Source of the DNA: Noviherbaspirillum massiliense JC206
GTDB taxonomy: Bacteria > Pseudomonadota > Gammaproteobacteria > Burkholderiales > Burkholderiaceae_D
Assembly (NCBI RefSeq): GCF_000312045.1
Contig: NZ_HE978634.1
Coordinates: forward strand, 1,348,842 to 1,412,841
Length of the DNA stretch: 64,000 nucleotides
Direction of reading: 5' to 3'
Program-made: the position numbers and the translations under genes
Part shown: positions 8,253 to 16,813 of the stretch, piece by piece
Numbering within the stretch: the first letter of the stretch is position 1
How the letters are laid out: each line of letters opens with the position of its first letter
Notes under the pieces: model-generated
The model's input: only the letters and a program-made list of their open reading frames with translations
Database searches by the model: none
Told to the model about the DNA's origin: nothing

Positions 8253-9863
8253 ATGCTGATAGAGGGGGAGGCACTGGCACCGGGAAGCTGCATCCAGGCC
8301 CGGGTATGCATTGTCGGCAGCGGCATGGGAGCAATCTCCGTCGCTCGCGTCCTGGTGGATGCAGGCATCGATATCCTTCTGCTGGAGGCAGGGCCCGTGA
8401 CGACATCCCGGCGCACGGCGCCTGCCATCGAGGTCGAATTTACGGGACAGCCATTCCGCCTGCCGGTCAGCCGCGGGCTCGAGGTGGGCGGCGGCACCGC
8501 GTTCTGGCACGGCATATGCGCCGAGCTCGACGATATCGATTTCCAGCAGCGGGACTGGATACCGCATAGCGGCTGGCCCATCAGCAAGGAAGACATGGCT
8601 CCCCATTATCGGGAGGCATGGGAGCAGCTTTGCGGAGGGGATCGTTCGGCTCATCCGGAAGTGGACGCGGGGCTGGCGCGGCTGCCTGTCGCAGCCGACA
8701 AGCTGCAGAGCAAGGTCTATCAGTTTCACTCGCCGCCATTTCGCGGCAAGGAGCTGCTCGTGAATTGGTGCGGGCAGGGCAAAGCGCGCTGCATCGCGAG
8801 CGCCACCGCCTTGCAACTGGTGGCTGACGAGGCGGGGACGGTACGTCATCTGATTGCGGGCAGCGGCGGCCGGACATTCACCGTGAAGGCAGACGTGTTC
8901 ATCGTAGCTGCCGGCGGGCTGGAAACACCTCGGCTGCTCCTCAATTCCGGCGCCGGGGAGATGGCCGGACTTTGCCGGGACAGCTGGTGGCTGGGACGCA
9001 ATCTGATGGATCACCCTGCCGCATATGTGTCGCAGGTGGTATTTCGCAAGCGTGTCGACGGGCACCTGTTCTCGGGGTTCGATATCGGCGGCGCCGTGAA
9101 AGCCTTGCCGGGCTTCGTCGTCCAGCCGGGACACCAGCGCACACACAGGCTGGCGAACCATACCGTATTCATCCGCCCCGGCATCAACGGCCGCAAGGTG
9201 CCGAACCTTTCCCTGATGTCCTTCCTGGGCGTGCGCGGCGTGCGGGACCTGCGAGCCTCCCATCTGAAGGACATGCTGACTGACAGTTATATTCGCTGGC
9301 GCGTCTTTCATCAGCGTTTTCATTTCAACTGGCGCACGCACTACGGCGATCTGTTTTTCATGACCGAGCAACTTCCCAACCCGGACAGCCGGGTCGACCT
9401 GTCCGAACACAAGCGTGACCGCTACGGTTATCCGGTGGCGCGCGTAAACTGGCAGCTCGGCAGGGAGGATGTGGACAGCTTCGAAAGAAGCCTGCACCTG
9501 ATCATGGACAGCCTGGACCGGCATCCCGACGTACGTTCGACCCGCAAGGACGGGATCGAAGACTGGGTGGAGTCGGCAAGTTCCGCTGCTCACCATCTCG
9601 GCACCGCACGCATGGCCTTATCCCCGGCCGATGGCGTGGTGGACAGGAATCTGAAAGTCTTCGGCGTGAATAACCTGTGGGTCTGCGACGGCTCGGTGTT
9701 TCCCACTGCCGGCAGCGCCAATCCCTCGCTGACGATCTGCGCCCTTGGCCATCGGCTCGGCGTTCACCTGCTCTCGGGAGGCACAAGATTGCAGGATGCG
9801 CCCGAGGCGGGCCGGCGTTTCACCACCAGTGTCAGGCCGGCACCTGCCGAGTGGTCACAGTAG
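8253..9863 (+). CDS. GMC-family FAD oxidoreductase
   Basis: A 536-residue flavoprotein of the glucose-methanol-choline family. The FAD-binding Rossmann motif VCIVGSGMGAISVA lies near residues 19-32, the second dinucleotide-contact segment LEVGGGTAFWHG near 78-89, and the C-terminal active-site region shows SSAAHHLGTARM and, further on, FPTAGSANPSLTICAL typical of this family. The substrate would be an alcohol or sugar hydroxyl, and no signal peptide is seen. The start is ATG 8253 with AGGGAAGG upstream. Its end overlaps the convergent deacetylase gene by nine bases. GMC enzymes of this kind occur in other exosortase A loci, so it may modify a building block of the polysaccharide; that role is inference. 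Confidence 0.85.
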   Translation: MLIEGEALAPGSCIQARVCIVGSGMGAISVARVLVDAGIDILLLEAGPVTTSRRTAPAIEVEFTGQPFRLPVSRGLEVGGGTAFWHGICAELDDIDFQQRDWIPHSGWPISKEDMAPHYREAWEQLCGGDRSAHPEVDAGLARLPVAADKLQSKVYQFHSPPFRGKELLVNWCGQGKARCIASATALQLVADEAGTVRHLIAGSGGRTFTVKADVFIVAAGGLETPRLLLNSGAGEMAGLCRDSWWLGRNLMDHPAAYVSQVVFRKRVDGHLFSGFDIGGAVKALPGFVVQPGHQRTHRLANHTVFIRPGINGRKVPNLSLMSFLGVRGVRDLRASHLKDMLTDSYIRWRVFHQRFHFNWRTHYGDLFFMTEQLPNPDSRVDLSEHKRDRYGYPVARVNWQLGREDVDSFERSLHLIMDSLDRHPDVRSTRKDGIEDWVESASSAAHHLGTARMALSPADGVVDRNLKVFGVNNLWVCDGSVFPTAGSANPSLTICALGHRLGVHLLSGGTRLQDAPEAGRRFTTSVRPAPAEWSQ

Positions 9864-11024
9864 AAAAGTCAGCCAGAGGCCGGTCTCTTCTGGAAGAATC
9901 ACCCGAGGCATTTCCTGTGCCAGCAGAAAGCAGGCAGTGTGGGTGGAGAAGCGCCGCGAAACACAGGCGAGACTTGCCTTCAGCCTGCCAGTGCACCGGC
10001 GGATGAAATCCGTAAAGCCGCTCATCTCTGCCTCGAACTCGAGCGCGCTGACGTTCCCGCCATCGAGAAAACGCGGCAGATAATAGCGATCATCCTTCCC
10101 ACCTGTTGCGACGAGACCCGGCAGGCAGGTGGTGGCGGAAGCGACGCCCATTCTCTGCAGTGCAGTTGCGGCGCAAGCATCGAAGTTGCCGCTCGGGTAG
10201 CAATAATGGCCAGGCTGCGGCAATCCCATTGCAAGAATGGTTTGCCTGCAGATCTGCAGATCGCGTTCGAGGGCGGCTGGATCGCCCGCGGGATAGCGAT
10301 GCACATGCCCATGCAGTTCGATGCTGCACCCGCCCGCCTGGGCCCGCAGCAACTCGTCGCGGGACAGGTATTCGAACCGCCGCGACTCCAGCGCCAGGGC
10401 AGCCTCGGGAACGCCGAGACAATCGGCGAAACGGTGGAGGCCCGCATGCACTTCCTCGCGCGTGTGGAAGGTTTTCGATACCCATGCCACGGCGCGTTCG
10501 GACAGCATCTGCCGGGAAGACGGATTGCCAAGGTCATAGCTGCCATCGAGATCCTGATGAAGCCCGGACAGTGTCAGCTTTGTGCGTGCCGATTTCCACA
10601 CGATGTAGCGTATCGTCACTGCGGGAACAGCCCACCCCTGAAGAAAGTGTTCCGTGCACACATACAAGGTCGACGGGAGGTCCCATTTCCTGAGGACTGG
10701 AAGAAGCGTATGTCCCGTCGAAAACCAGCCGTCGTCGAAGGTGATCACGGTCGGCAGCCGTGGCCGCGATGCCGAAGCGGCCAGCATGGAAACGGCTTTG
10801 TCCAGCGGGATGATATTGAAGCCCTTGTCCAGCAGCCACCGCACCCGGGATTCGAATACATCGGCAGGGCAGAACAGCAAAGGGTTGTATCCGTGCTCAT
10901 CCCCGATGCATCCGCCGTGATAGCAAAGAATGCGTATCCTGGACCGGGTCAGGATACGAAACAGGGCAAAGACACCGAACATGCGGGCGAGTAAGAAAAC
11001 GAGCAGCTTCAATTTCCTGTTCAT
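9855..11024 (-). CDS. Polysaccharide deacetylase family protein (third of the locus)
   Basis: A 389-residue protein with an N-terminal hydrophobic segment (LLVFLLARMFGVFALFRIL) and a NodB-type carbohydrate esterase 4 domain: IRILCYHGG opening strand, TVITFDDGW with the metal/base aspartates near residues 107-115, and a late SIELHGHVHRY motif with metal histidines. It would remove N-acetyl groups from the growing or lipid-linked glycan at the inner membrane. ATG 11024 was chosen because it starts just before the membrane segment; the longer frame begins in low-complexity sequence. It is the last gene of the main operon, 97 bases after the ligase gene, and ends inside the convergent GMC gene. 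Confidence 0.82.
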   Translation of the reverse strand: MNRKLKLLVFLLARMFGVFALFRILTRSRIRILCYHGGCIGDEHGYNPLLFCPADVFESRVRWLLDKGFNIIPLDKAVSMLAASASRPRLPTVITFDDGWFSTGHTLLPVLRKWDLPSTLYVCTEHFLQGWAVPAVTIRYIVWKSARTKLTLSGLHQDLDGSYDLGNPSSRQMLSERAVAWVSKTFHTREEVHAGLHRFADCLGVPEAALALESRRFEYLSRDELLRAQAGGCSIELHGHVHRYPAGDPAALERDLQICRQTILAMGLPQPGHYCYPSGNFDACAATALQRMGVASATTCLPGLVATGGKDDRYYLPRFLDGGNVSALEFEAEMSGFTDFIRRCTGRLKASLACVSRRFSTHTACFLLAQEMPRVILPEETGLWLTFLL

Positions 11025-11121
11025 TCCGGTACCTGCAAACTGTGGATGGTAGCCATGATTAAAGCCTGTCTCTTCTTCTTGCGCTTCACGGGGACGACCG
11101 CGCCGAAGAAAGGGCGACGAG

Positions 11122-12516
11122 CTAAGGGTTTGTATGCCATCGCCTGCCTGCTTTCGATTGTGCCGGGTTTTCAGCAACGACACTGGACGGCATCGCGAGA
11201 ACCTGCGGGCTCTCCGCCGAAGACACGGATTGCGTGGAGGAGAGTGCCTGCATGACGTGCCGCTCGAGCACCGCGACGATGCCTGAAAAAATATAGAACA
11301 GTTCGAAGTAGCCCATGCTTACCGCCGCGCCGCTGATCGCATACACCAACAGGGAAACACGCAGAATGTCCGAGAGATCGCTGGCCCAGACAAGATTGGG
11401 TTGGTTGCGCGCGAGCCGTTTCACTGACAAGGCCGTACGCCATGCATTTGCCCATATCAGGATGAAAAGACCCAGGCCGATGAATCCGGTATCACCCAGC
11501 ACCTCAAAATAAATGCTGTGTGCGGCCCGGACCTGTTCTGTCGGCGGCGGTGTCGGAATAAAGTCGAGAAAGCCTATGGTTTCCTTGAACGTGGACCAGA
11601 TCGCAGGTGCCTGCACGGCATGAAAGCCACCGCCGAACCATGGATTGCTCAGGGCAATCGCGGTGCTGACCTTCCACGCGATTACCCGCGTCATGAAGGA
11701 TTCATCCTCGCCTGCGTTATTGATCGTTTCAACCCGGTGAAACCAGGATTCGGGGGCGAATTGGAACAGGGTCAGGGCGACGATAGCCACTGCGAAGAAG
11801 GAAAGGAATTTCCGGCGGCTGGAAAACACCATCCACAATCCCAGCGCGCTCAATCCGATGAACCCGCCGCGCGAAAAGGTGCCCATGACTGAAAATGCGG
11901 CAAGAGCAAATGCAAGGAGAAAACCGAAGCGGACCAGCTTCTTCTTCGAGTACTGATACAGAAAGAACAGAACGGGAATGATCATGAGCTGGCCGACCGC
12001 AAAGTGATTGTTGTCGCTGATCATCGAGGTGGTAATTCCTGTCACCTTGTGTCCGCCACCCGAAGCGAGGAATTTCGCGCCTTCCAGCAAGCCATGAAAT
12101 CCCATGCCGATCGCAAGGGCGATGAGCAGGACATGCAGGCGCAGCCGGTTGTCCAGGAATGCCGGCATCACCAGGCAAAAGATCAAGGCCTTGGCGAGGT
12201 TCTCGTAGACGTCGAAGTTGAGCGGGTTGGTCGAGTAGCCGAGCAGCGCGCAAACGCTCGCGTGGACAAGGAAGACCAGCTGCAGTTTTTGGGTGGTGCT
12301 GAGCGGCAGAAAGGAGCGCTTGCTGTTGAGGAGAATGGAGCCGAGTGCTATGCCGGCAAAAAGGAGATTGATGCGTGCCGAGGCCATGAATCCGTACATG
12401 TAGAAGTTCGGGGAAAAAGCCGAAGACCAGGCCCAGAGCACGTAGGCAACGAAGCCGTCGGCCAGTACCGACGGCAGGAGGAACGACAAGGTGGCAAGCA
12501 TCATCAGGTCGCGCAT
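11122..12516 (-). CDS. Putative O-glycosylation ligase / Wzy-type polymerase, exosortase A system-associated
   Basis: A 464-residue polytopic inner-membrane protein with about ten to twelve hydrophobic segments and a large periplasmic loop (after LFQFAPESWFHRVETI) in the second half, the layout of Wzy/WaaL-type O-antigen ligases. It matches the exosortase-associated ligase family (TIGR03097 type). It would transfer lipid-linked glycan to an acceptor or polymerise repeats on the periplasmic face. Conserved-looking residues include the MISDNNHFAVGQLM and FSRGGFIGL stretches and the NPWFGGGFHAVQ region. GGAG lies about ten bases before ATG 12516, inside the small upstream gene whose TAA stop directly precedes this ATG, so translation is probably coupled. 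Whether it acts as polymerase or as protein O-glycan ligase is not decidable from sequence. Confidence 0.87.
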   Translation of the reverse strand: MRDLMMLATLSFLLPSVLADGFVAYVLWAWSSAFSPNFYMYGFMASARINLLFAGIALGSILLNSKRSFLPLSTTQKLQLVFLVHASVCALLGYSTNPLNFDVYENLAKALIFCLVMPAFLDNRLRLHVLLIALAIGMGFHGLLEGAKFLASGGGHKVTGITTSMISDNNHFAVGQLMIIPVLFFLYQYSKKKLVRFGFLLAFALAAFSVMGTFSRGGFIGLSALGLWMVFSSRRKFLSFFAVAIVALTLFQFAPESWFHRVETINNAGEDESFMTRVIAWKVSTAIALSNPWFGGGFHAVQAPAIWSTFKETIGFLDFIPTPPPTEQVRAAHSIYFEVLGDTGFIGLGLFILIWANAWRTALSVKRLARNQPNLVWASDLSDILRVSLLVYAISGAAVSMGYFELFYIFSGIVAVLERHVMQALSSTQSVSSAESPQVLAMPSSVVAENPAQSKAGRRWHTNP

Positions 12517-12681
12517 TTACATTTCTCCGCGCTTTGCATTTGCATGGCTCTGGTTCTTGTCTGTCCGGTAGGCGAACAGCCATGCATCCGGCTCAGCCTC
12601 GCGGCGCTTTGAAATCCGGCGGTAGCCATTGAGCAGAAGTGCAATGGCAAGCAGCTCGCAGGCGATCAGAATCGATTCCAT
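12517..12681 (-). CDS. 54-residue single-pass membrane protein, uncharacterised
   Basis: A short gene between flippase and ligase. The translation starts MESILIACELLAIALLLNGY, one membrane-spanning helix near residues 4-19, followed by a basic patch RRISKRR and a polar tail ending in KRGEM. Support for a real gene: AAGGA lies six bases upstream of the ATG at 12681, the stop TAA is immediately followed by the ATG of the ligase, and the 46-base gap to the flippase stop is otherwise unexplained. Positive charges after the helix predict a periplasmic N-terminus and cytoplasmic tail. Its position suggests a small partner of the flippase or the ligase. No family is recognised. Confidence 0.72.
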   Translation of the reverse strand: MESILIACELLAIALLLNGYRRISKRREAEPDAWLFAYRTDKNQSHANAKRGEM

Positions 12682-12727
12682 GGGCTTTCCTTATACGGAC
12701 AGTAAATGAACCGGCCGGAACATCGCT

Positions 12728-14212
12728 TTATGCCGCAAACCCAGTCGTGCGCTTTACCGGCAAGCGCGCAACTTTCGCAAGAAGATATGATTCGGCTCCT
12801 TCCGGCCTGCCTGCCATGTTCCACATCGCCAGCACCGCGGCTGGAAAAACCAGCATGCCGGTAGCGATCTTGGTGACGAGCATGGCAAGCGGGGGCAGGT
12901 GCAGCAACTCCGCCACAAAGGTCACCGCAGCAGCCATGATGCATACGCCAAGGAAAGGGCGCAGCGTCGTGCCGAGGATGTCGAGCAGGCTCACGTTCTG
13001 CAGCAGGCGCAGCAGCAGGCCCAGCGACAGCAGCATGCACGCCAGCGCAGTCGCCAGCCGCAGCCATGCCATCTCCAGTGCGGCCGGCTGGTGGAAAAAC
13101 AGGAAAGCCAAGGTTCCGAACATCAGGACTTGGTACCAGCTGAGCAGGGAGGCGTTGCGTACTGCATCCAGCGTGAGAAAGACATAATTGCCGCTCGCGG
13201 TGACTGCCTCGACCACGTTGGCCAGCGCCAGAACCTGAACGATCGGTACGACGAACAGCCATTGCTCCCCCAGGAGGATGAGGACCGTTTCATGGGCGAC
13301 GAGGGCAAGGCCGACCGCCATCGACATGCCGAGCAGGCATTGCACGCCTTGCGCGAGCAGGTACAGACGCTTCATTTCGGCAGGGTCATGCCTGGCAGCG
13401 ACAAACGCCGGAAACAGTACCCGGTTCAGCGGCGCGAGTATTTCCGTCGAAGGCATGCGCGCGGTTTCATCGGCCAAAGCGTAGCCGCCGATGATGTTTG
13501 CACCGGACCAGCGCCCGAGAAGGAACTTGTCGATGCCGCGATTCAGGTATGCGCCGATGTTATTGGCGAGCATCCATTGCGACACCGAAAAGATGTCCCT
13601 GAATTTTTCGAGGCTGAGCCGCGGGCGCATCGGGTGCATCTGGTAGCTGAGCAGCACGCCGATGCTGCGACCGGCCAGCGTGCCGATGACCAGTGCCCAG
13701 TAATTGCGGATGAACCATGCCGCCGTGACAGTGATGAAAAAGGCAGCCAGGCGCTTGATGAAGACGAACTTGAAATCCATGTCGAAGCGCATTTCCTTTT
13801 GAAAGGTAATGATTCCGATGTTTTCCAGGCCACCCAGCAGCATGTTCAGCGCCATCCAGTACAACACCGGCGTGATGCGAGGGTCGTTGAAATAACCTCC
13901 CGCATACGAGGCGGAAAGGAAGACGGCGGCTGCGACAAATGCCGACTGCAGCAGGCGCAGCGTCCACGCGGTGTCGAAGTGCGCCTGCGTGGCGGCGCGG
14001 TTCTGGATCAGCGGAACATTGACACCGAGCGCCAGCATGACTTCCACCAGGCCAGCGACCAGCGTAGCCATGGCGATGATGCCGAAATTGTCCGGCGCCA
14101 TGAGGCGTGCAAGGATCAGGGTGCTGGTGAATCCGACCAGGCGGTCAGCCCAGCGCATGGAGACCGTCAGGATGGCGCCCTTGAAGATGTTTCTGGAAGG
14201 GGTTTCAAACAT
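12728..14212 (-). CDS. Oligosaccharide flippase (Wzx-like, MOP superfamily)
   Basis: A 494-residue polytopic protein with about 12-14 predicted membrane helices and the start typical of polysaccharide-transport flippases (GAILTVSMRWADRLVGFTST, then LARLMAPDNFGIIAMA). It would move undecaprenyl-diphosphate-linked oligosaccharide from the cytoplasmic to the periplasmic face. ATG 14212 begins just before the first helix; the open frame extends 46 codons upstream through non-hydrophobic sequence, and neither start has a strong ribosome site, so the N-terminus is uncertain. Upstream is a glycosyltransferase at 14360; downstream are the small membrane protein and the ligase, the usual partners in Wzy-dependent assembly. 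Confidence 0.85.
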   Translation of the reverse strand: MFETPSRNIFKGAILTVSMRWADRLVGFTSTLILARLMAPDNFGIIAMATLVAGLVEVMLALGVNVPLIQNRAATQAHFDTAWTLRLLQSAFVAAAVFLSASYAGGYFNDPRITPVLYWMALNMLLGGLENIGIITFQKEMRFDMDFKFVFIKRLAAFFITVTAAWFIRNYWALVIGTLAGRSIGVLLSYQMHPMRPRLSLEKFRDIFSVSQWMLANNIGAYLNRGIDKFLLGRWSGANIIGGYALADETARMPSTEILAPLNRVLFPAFVAARHDPAEMKRLYLLAQGVQCLLGMSMAVGLALVAHETVLILLGEQWLFVVPIVQVLALANVVEAVTASGNYVFLTLDAVRNASLLSWYQVLMFGTLAFLFFHQPAALEMAWLRLATALACMLLSLGLLLRLLQNVSLLDILGTTLRPFLGVCIMAAAVTFVAELLHLPPLAMLVTKIATGMLVFPAAVLAMWNMAGRPEGAESYLLAKVARLPVKRTTGFAA

Positions 14213-14359
14213 CAGTACTGGCCCATTTGCGGGAGTGGTTGTGCGCGGGAATGCGGGAGCATGCGCAACGGCGCGGGCAGTGCTGGGGCTCTGCATTGCT
14301 TGCCGGCATATCGAACCGAGCCAGTCTATGGAAGTTCCGGGAGAAAACATTGATGGATC

Positions 14360-15649
14360 TCAATCTGTCTTTCCGGCATGCATCCATGCAGCTGCCGGTT
14401 GCAGGCAGGCCTGGCTGAACAGGGTTGCCAGCTGGCGGGCGCGGTGCGCGCGCGAGGAGGCGGCGATGAGCTCATCCGAGGCGCACAGGGCACGGCCTTG
14501 CCTGATGTCGCTGATGAATTCGGGAAGCGCATGAACAATCCGGTCCGCGGAATCGATCGGTACGATGTTCCGGAATCCTGCGGCTTCCAGGACCCGCGCC
14601 GTTTCCCCGCGGGGATCGACCAGGGCGAAAATCGGCCTGCGTGCACGGAAATATTCGTAGATCTTGGCAGGCACCTGCGTATTGAATGGCGTGCCCTGGA
14701 TGGCAAGCAGGCCGTCGGCTTCGAGCATTTCGCGCAGCGCTTCGCGGTAGGGAAGCGGCGGTTCTATGCGCACGATATCGTCGACTGCATGCTTCTTCGC
14801 CAGGCCGAGGAAATAGGGGGCGTCGCCCGTGGCGCGAAGGATGACCGACAGCGATGACGGGCTCGCGCGGCCATCCGCTTTCAGCCGGGAGATCGCTTCG
14901 AAGAAGGAAGAGGGATCGCGGCCATCCGGATAGAGAACGCCGCTATGGAGCAGGGTGATCCGCCGCTCGACGTTGTTCGCATTTCCGCTGGGGCTCGGTC
15001 CGGCAATGCCCTGGAATCCTTCTTCATCGTAGCCATTCTCGATGACCATGAACTTGTCCGGCGCGATTCCCGGGAATCGCTGCCGGTAGCTGTCCAGCGC
15101 ACTGTGCGTGGTGAACACGGCTTTGCAGCAATGCCGTATCGCCTGTCTCTCTATCCATGCGAAGCACCGGCGCTGCAGCCAGGTTTCGGGATGGCCGGGC
15201 TGCAGCATTGGATCCCGGAAGTCGGCAATCCATGGAATGCCGGTCAGGCGATGCAGGGTCAGGCCGATCAGATGCGAGGTGGCGATGGGGAAGGTCGACC
15301 AGATCACTTCGGGTTTGTACTTGCGGATCAGTGCCAGTCCGGCAGGGACAGCCGAGAACCACCATGAAATCCAGCGGTCGGGCAGCGCCAGAATGCCGGG
15401 ATAGCGACCGAACAGGCCGAGATGGCGCTTGGCGTCGAGCGCGTACGGCCGCCGCACCACTACGGATGAAGGAATGCTCGCCAGTTGCGAGGGATTCTTG
15501 GCGCTGTAGGCCATGGGATGCGCCGAAAGCACCAGCGGCTCCCAGCCGTATCTGCCCAGATGCCGGGAAAAGCTGAGCGTACGCTGGATGCCGCTGCTTG
15601 CCGCTTGCGGAGGGAAATGAAATGCAATGATGAGTGCGCGCTTATTCAT
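14360..15649 (-). CDS. Glycosyltransferase, GT4-like
   Basis: A 429-residue cytoplasmic glycosyltransferase with GT-B fold. The N-terminal domain opens with RALIIAFHFPPQAASSGIQRT, has the WIADFRDP segment in the middle, and the C-terminal donor-binding half includes PAKIYEYFRARRPIFAL, where the acidic residue of the E-x7-E region contacts the nucleotide sugar. ATG 15649 is preceded by GAGG and begins the first beta strand; the longer frame is unlikely. It is part of the main operon between a deacetylase and the flippase. Sugar donor and acceptor are unknown. Confidence 0.85.
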   Translation of the reverse strand: MNKRALIIAFHFPPQAASSGIQRTLSFSRHLGRYGWEPLVLSAHPMAYSAKNPSQLASIPSSVVVRRPYALDAKRHLGLFGRYPGILALPDRWISWWFSAVPAGLALIRKYKPEVIWSTFPIATSHLIGLTLHRLTGIPWIADFRDPMLQPGHPETWLQRRCFAWIERQAIRHCCKAVFTTHSALDSYRQRFPGIAPDKFMVIENGYDEEGFQGIAGPSPSGNANNVERRITLLHSGVLYPDGRDPSSFFEAISRLKADGRASPSSLSVILRATGDAPYFLGLAKKHAVDDIVRIEPPLPYREALREMLEADGLLAIQGTPFNTQVPAKIYEYFRARRPIFALVDPRGETARVLEAAGFRNIVPIDSADRIVHALPEFISDIRQGRALCASDELIAASSRAHRARQLATLFSQACLQPAAAWMHAGKTD

Positions 15650-15754
15650 GTTGGTAAATTGCCTCAAGCGACGTGCGATCCCGAGCGCCTTGCGGTTGCG
15701 GCCTGTCCGGCACTCCACGCCGGACCAGGGACTGTTTCCCGGTTGCGCATGACT

Positions 15755-16747
15755 TCATTGCCCTTGCCCCGCCAGCCAGCGCAGCAGGCGCAATCCGAAC
15801 AGGGAGGGCGTTCTATCCCATGGCCGGCAGCGCGGCAGCTGGAACCGGTCGTGCTCCCGGGTCGCCGCGCCCAGCGCCGTGGTGAAGGCGGCGACGAATC
15901 CGGCCTCCCTGGTCATGCGAATGTGGCGTTCATTGAAATCCTTGCCCGGCTTTCCGTTCGGGTAAGCGAACAGGCGCACCGGGCGTCCGGTGAGGGATTC
16001 GAGCTGCGTCTTGCAGGCGGCAATCTCGTAGCATGCGGTCTCATCCTCCAGGCTCGTCAGAATGGGATGCGAGACGGTATGGCCGCCGATTTCGATTCCC
16101 TGCCGCGCGAGTTCGCCCACCTGCCGCGGCGTCAGCATGAGTGGCGGAGAGCGCCGGCTCCCAAGGGAAGTCTCCAGTTCCCGGATCATCATGGCGCGCC
16201 CATCTGGAGGCAGATACTTTGCCCGTGCGGTCAGGCTGTCGATCAGCTTGCGCCGGTCCTCCATGGTTTTCAGTGGATGATTCCCGAGGCCGATATGGCG
16301 CAGGTCGACCGATCCGGCCTCATGGCGCTGTACCGCTTCGATGATGCGGTCGTTCCACATGCTGCCCTTGCCGAGATAGCCGGTCGTCACGAACACGGTC
16401 GCATGAACCCCGCAGTCCTTCAGAATCGGAACGGCCAGTTCGTAGACCGAGCGGTAGCCGTCATCGAAGGTAATGCATACCGCCCTTGGCGGCAGGTCCC
16501 CGGCCTGCTGCGCCGCCAGTGCCTCATGCAGAGGCATTACGTTGAAGCAGTCGGCAAGCAGTTCCACCTGCCAGCGAAACGCGTTCACGTCCGGCTCCGC
16601 CGCCAGCAAGGGATCGGGCATCGCCAGAATCCGGTGATAGTTGACGATGCACAGGCGGCGGTTTGGCTTGTCGCGCCGCGCGATGCGGTCGCCTGCCGCG
16701 CGCAGGAGGCGTGCGGTCATGGCGGCCGGCTTTTTATGGGCCGTCAT
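15755..16747 (-). CDS. Polysaccharide deacetylase family protein (second of the locus)
   Basis: A 330-residue CE4-type deacetylase without an obvious membrane anchor. CIVNYHRIL opens the domain, AVCITFDDGYRSVYE carries the two catalytic/metal aspartates (around residues 91-105), GGHTVSHPILTSL holds the metal histidines and RLFAYPNGKPGKDF the later active-site arginine region. It would N-deacetylate the lipid-linked oligosaccharide or a precursor. It lies 66 bases after the glycosyltransferase at 16814 and about 105 bases before the next one. Confidence 0.88.
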   Translation of the reverse strand: MTAHKKPAAMTARLLRAAGDRIARRDKPNRRLCIVNYHRILAMPDPLLAAEPDVNAFRWQVELLADCFNVMPLHEALAAQQAGDLPPRAVCITFDDGYRSVYELAVPILKDCGVHATVFVTTGYLGKGSMWNDRIIEAVQRHEAGSVDLRHIGLGNHPLKTMEDRRKLIDSLTARAKYLPPDGRAMMIRELETSLGSRRSPPLMLTPRQVGELARQGIEIGGHTVSHPILTSLEDETACYEIAACKTQLESLTGRPVRLFAYPNGKPGKDFNERHIRMTREAGFVAAFTTALGAATREHDRFQLPRCRPWDRTPSLFGLRLLRWLAGQGQ

Positions 16748-16813
16748 GGAATGTCCCTTGCCGGTGAACGGGCGTCTGGAAAAATCGGCGTGACGGCCGG
16801 TGACGCGCTGCGC

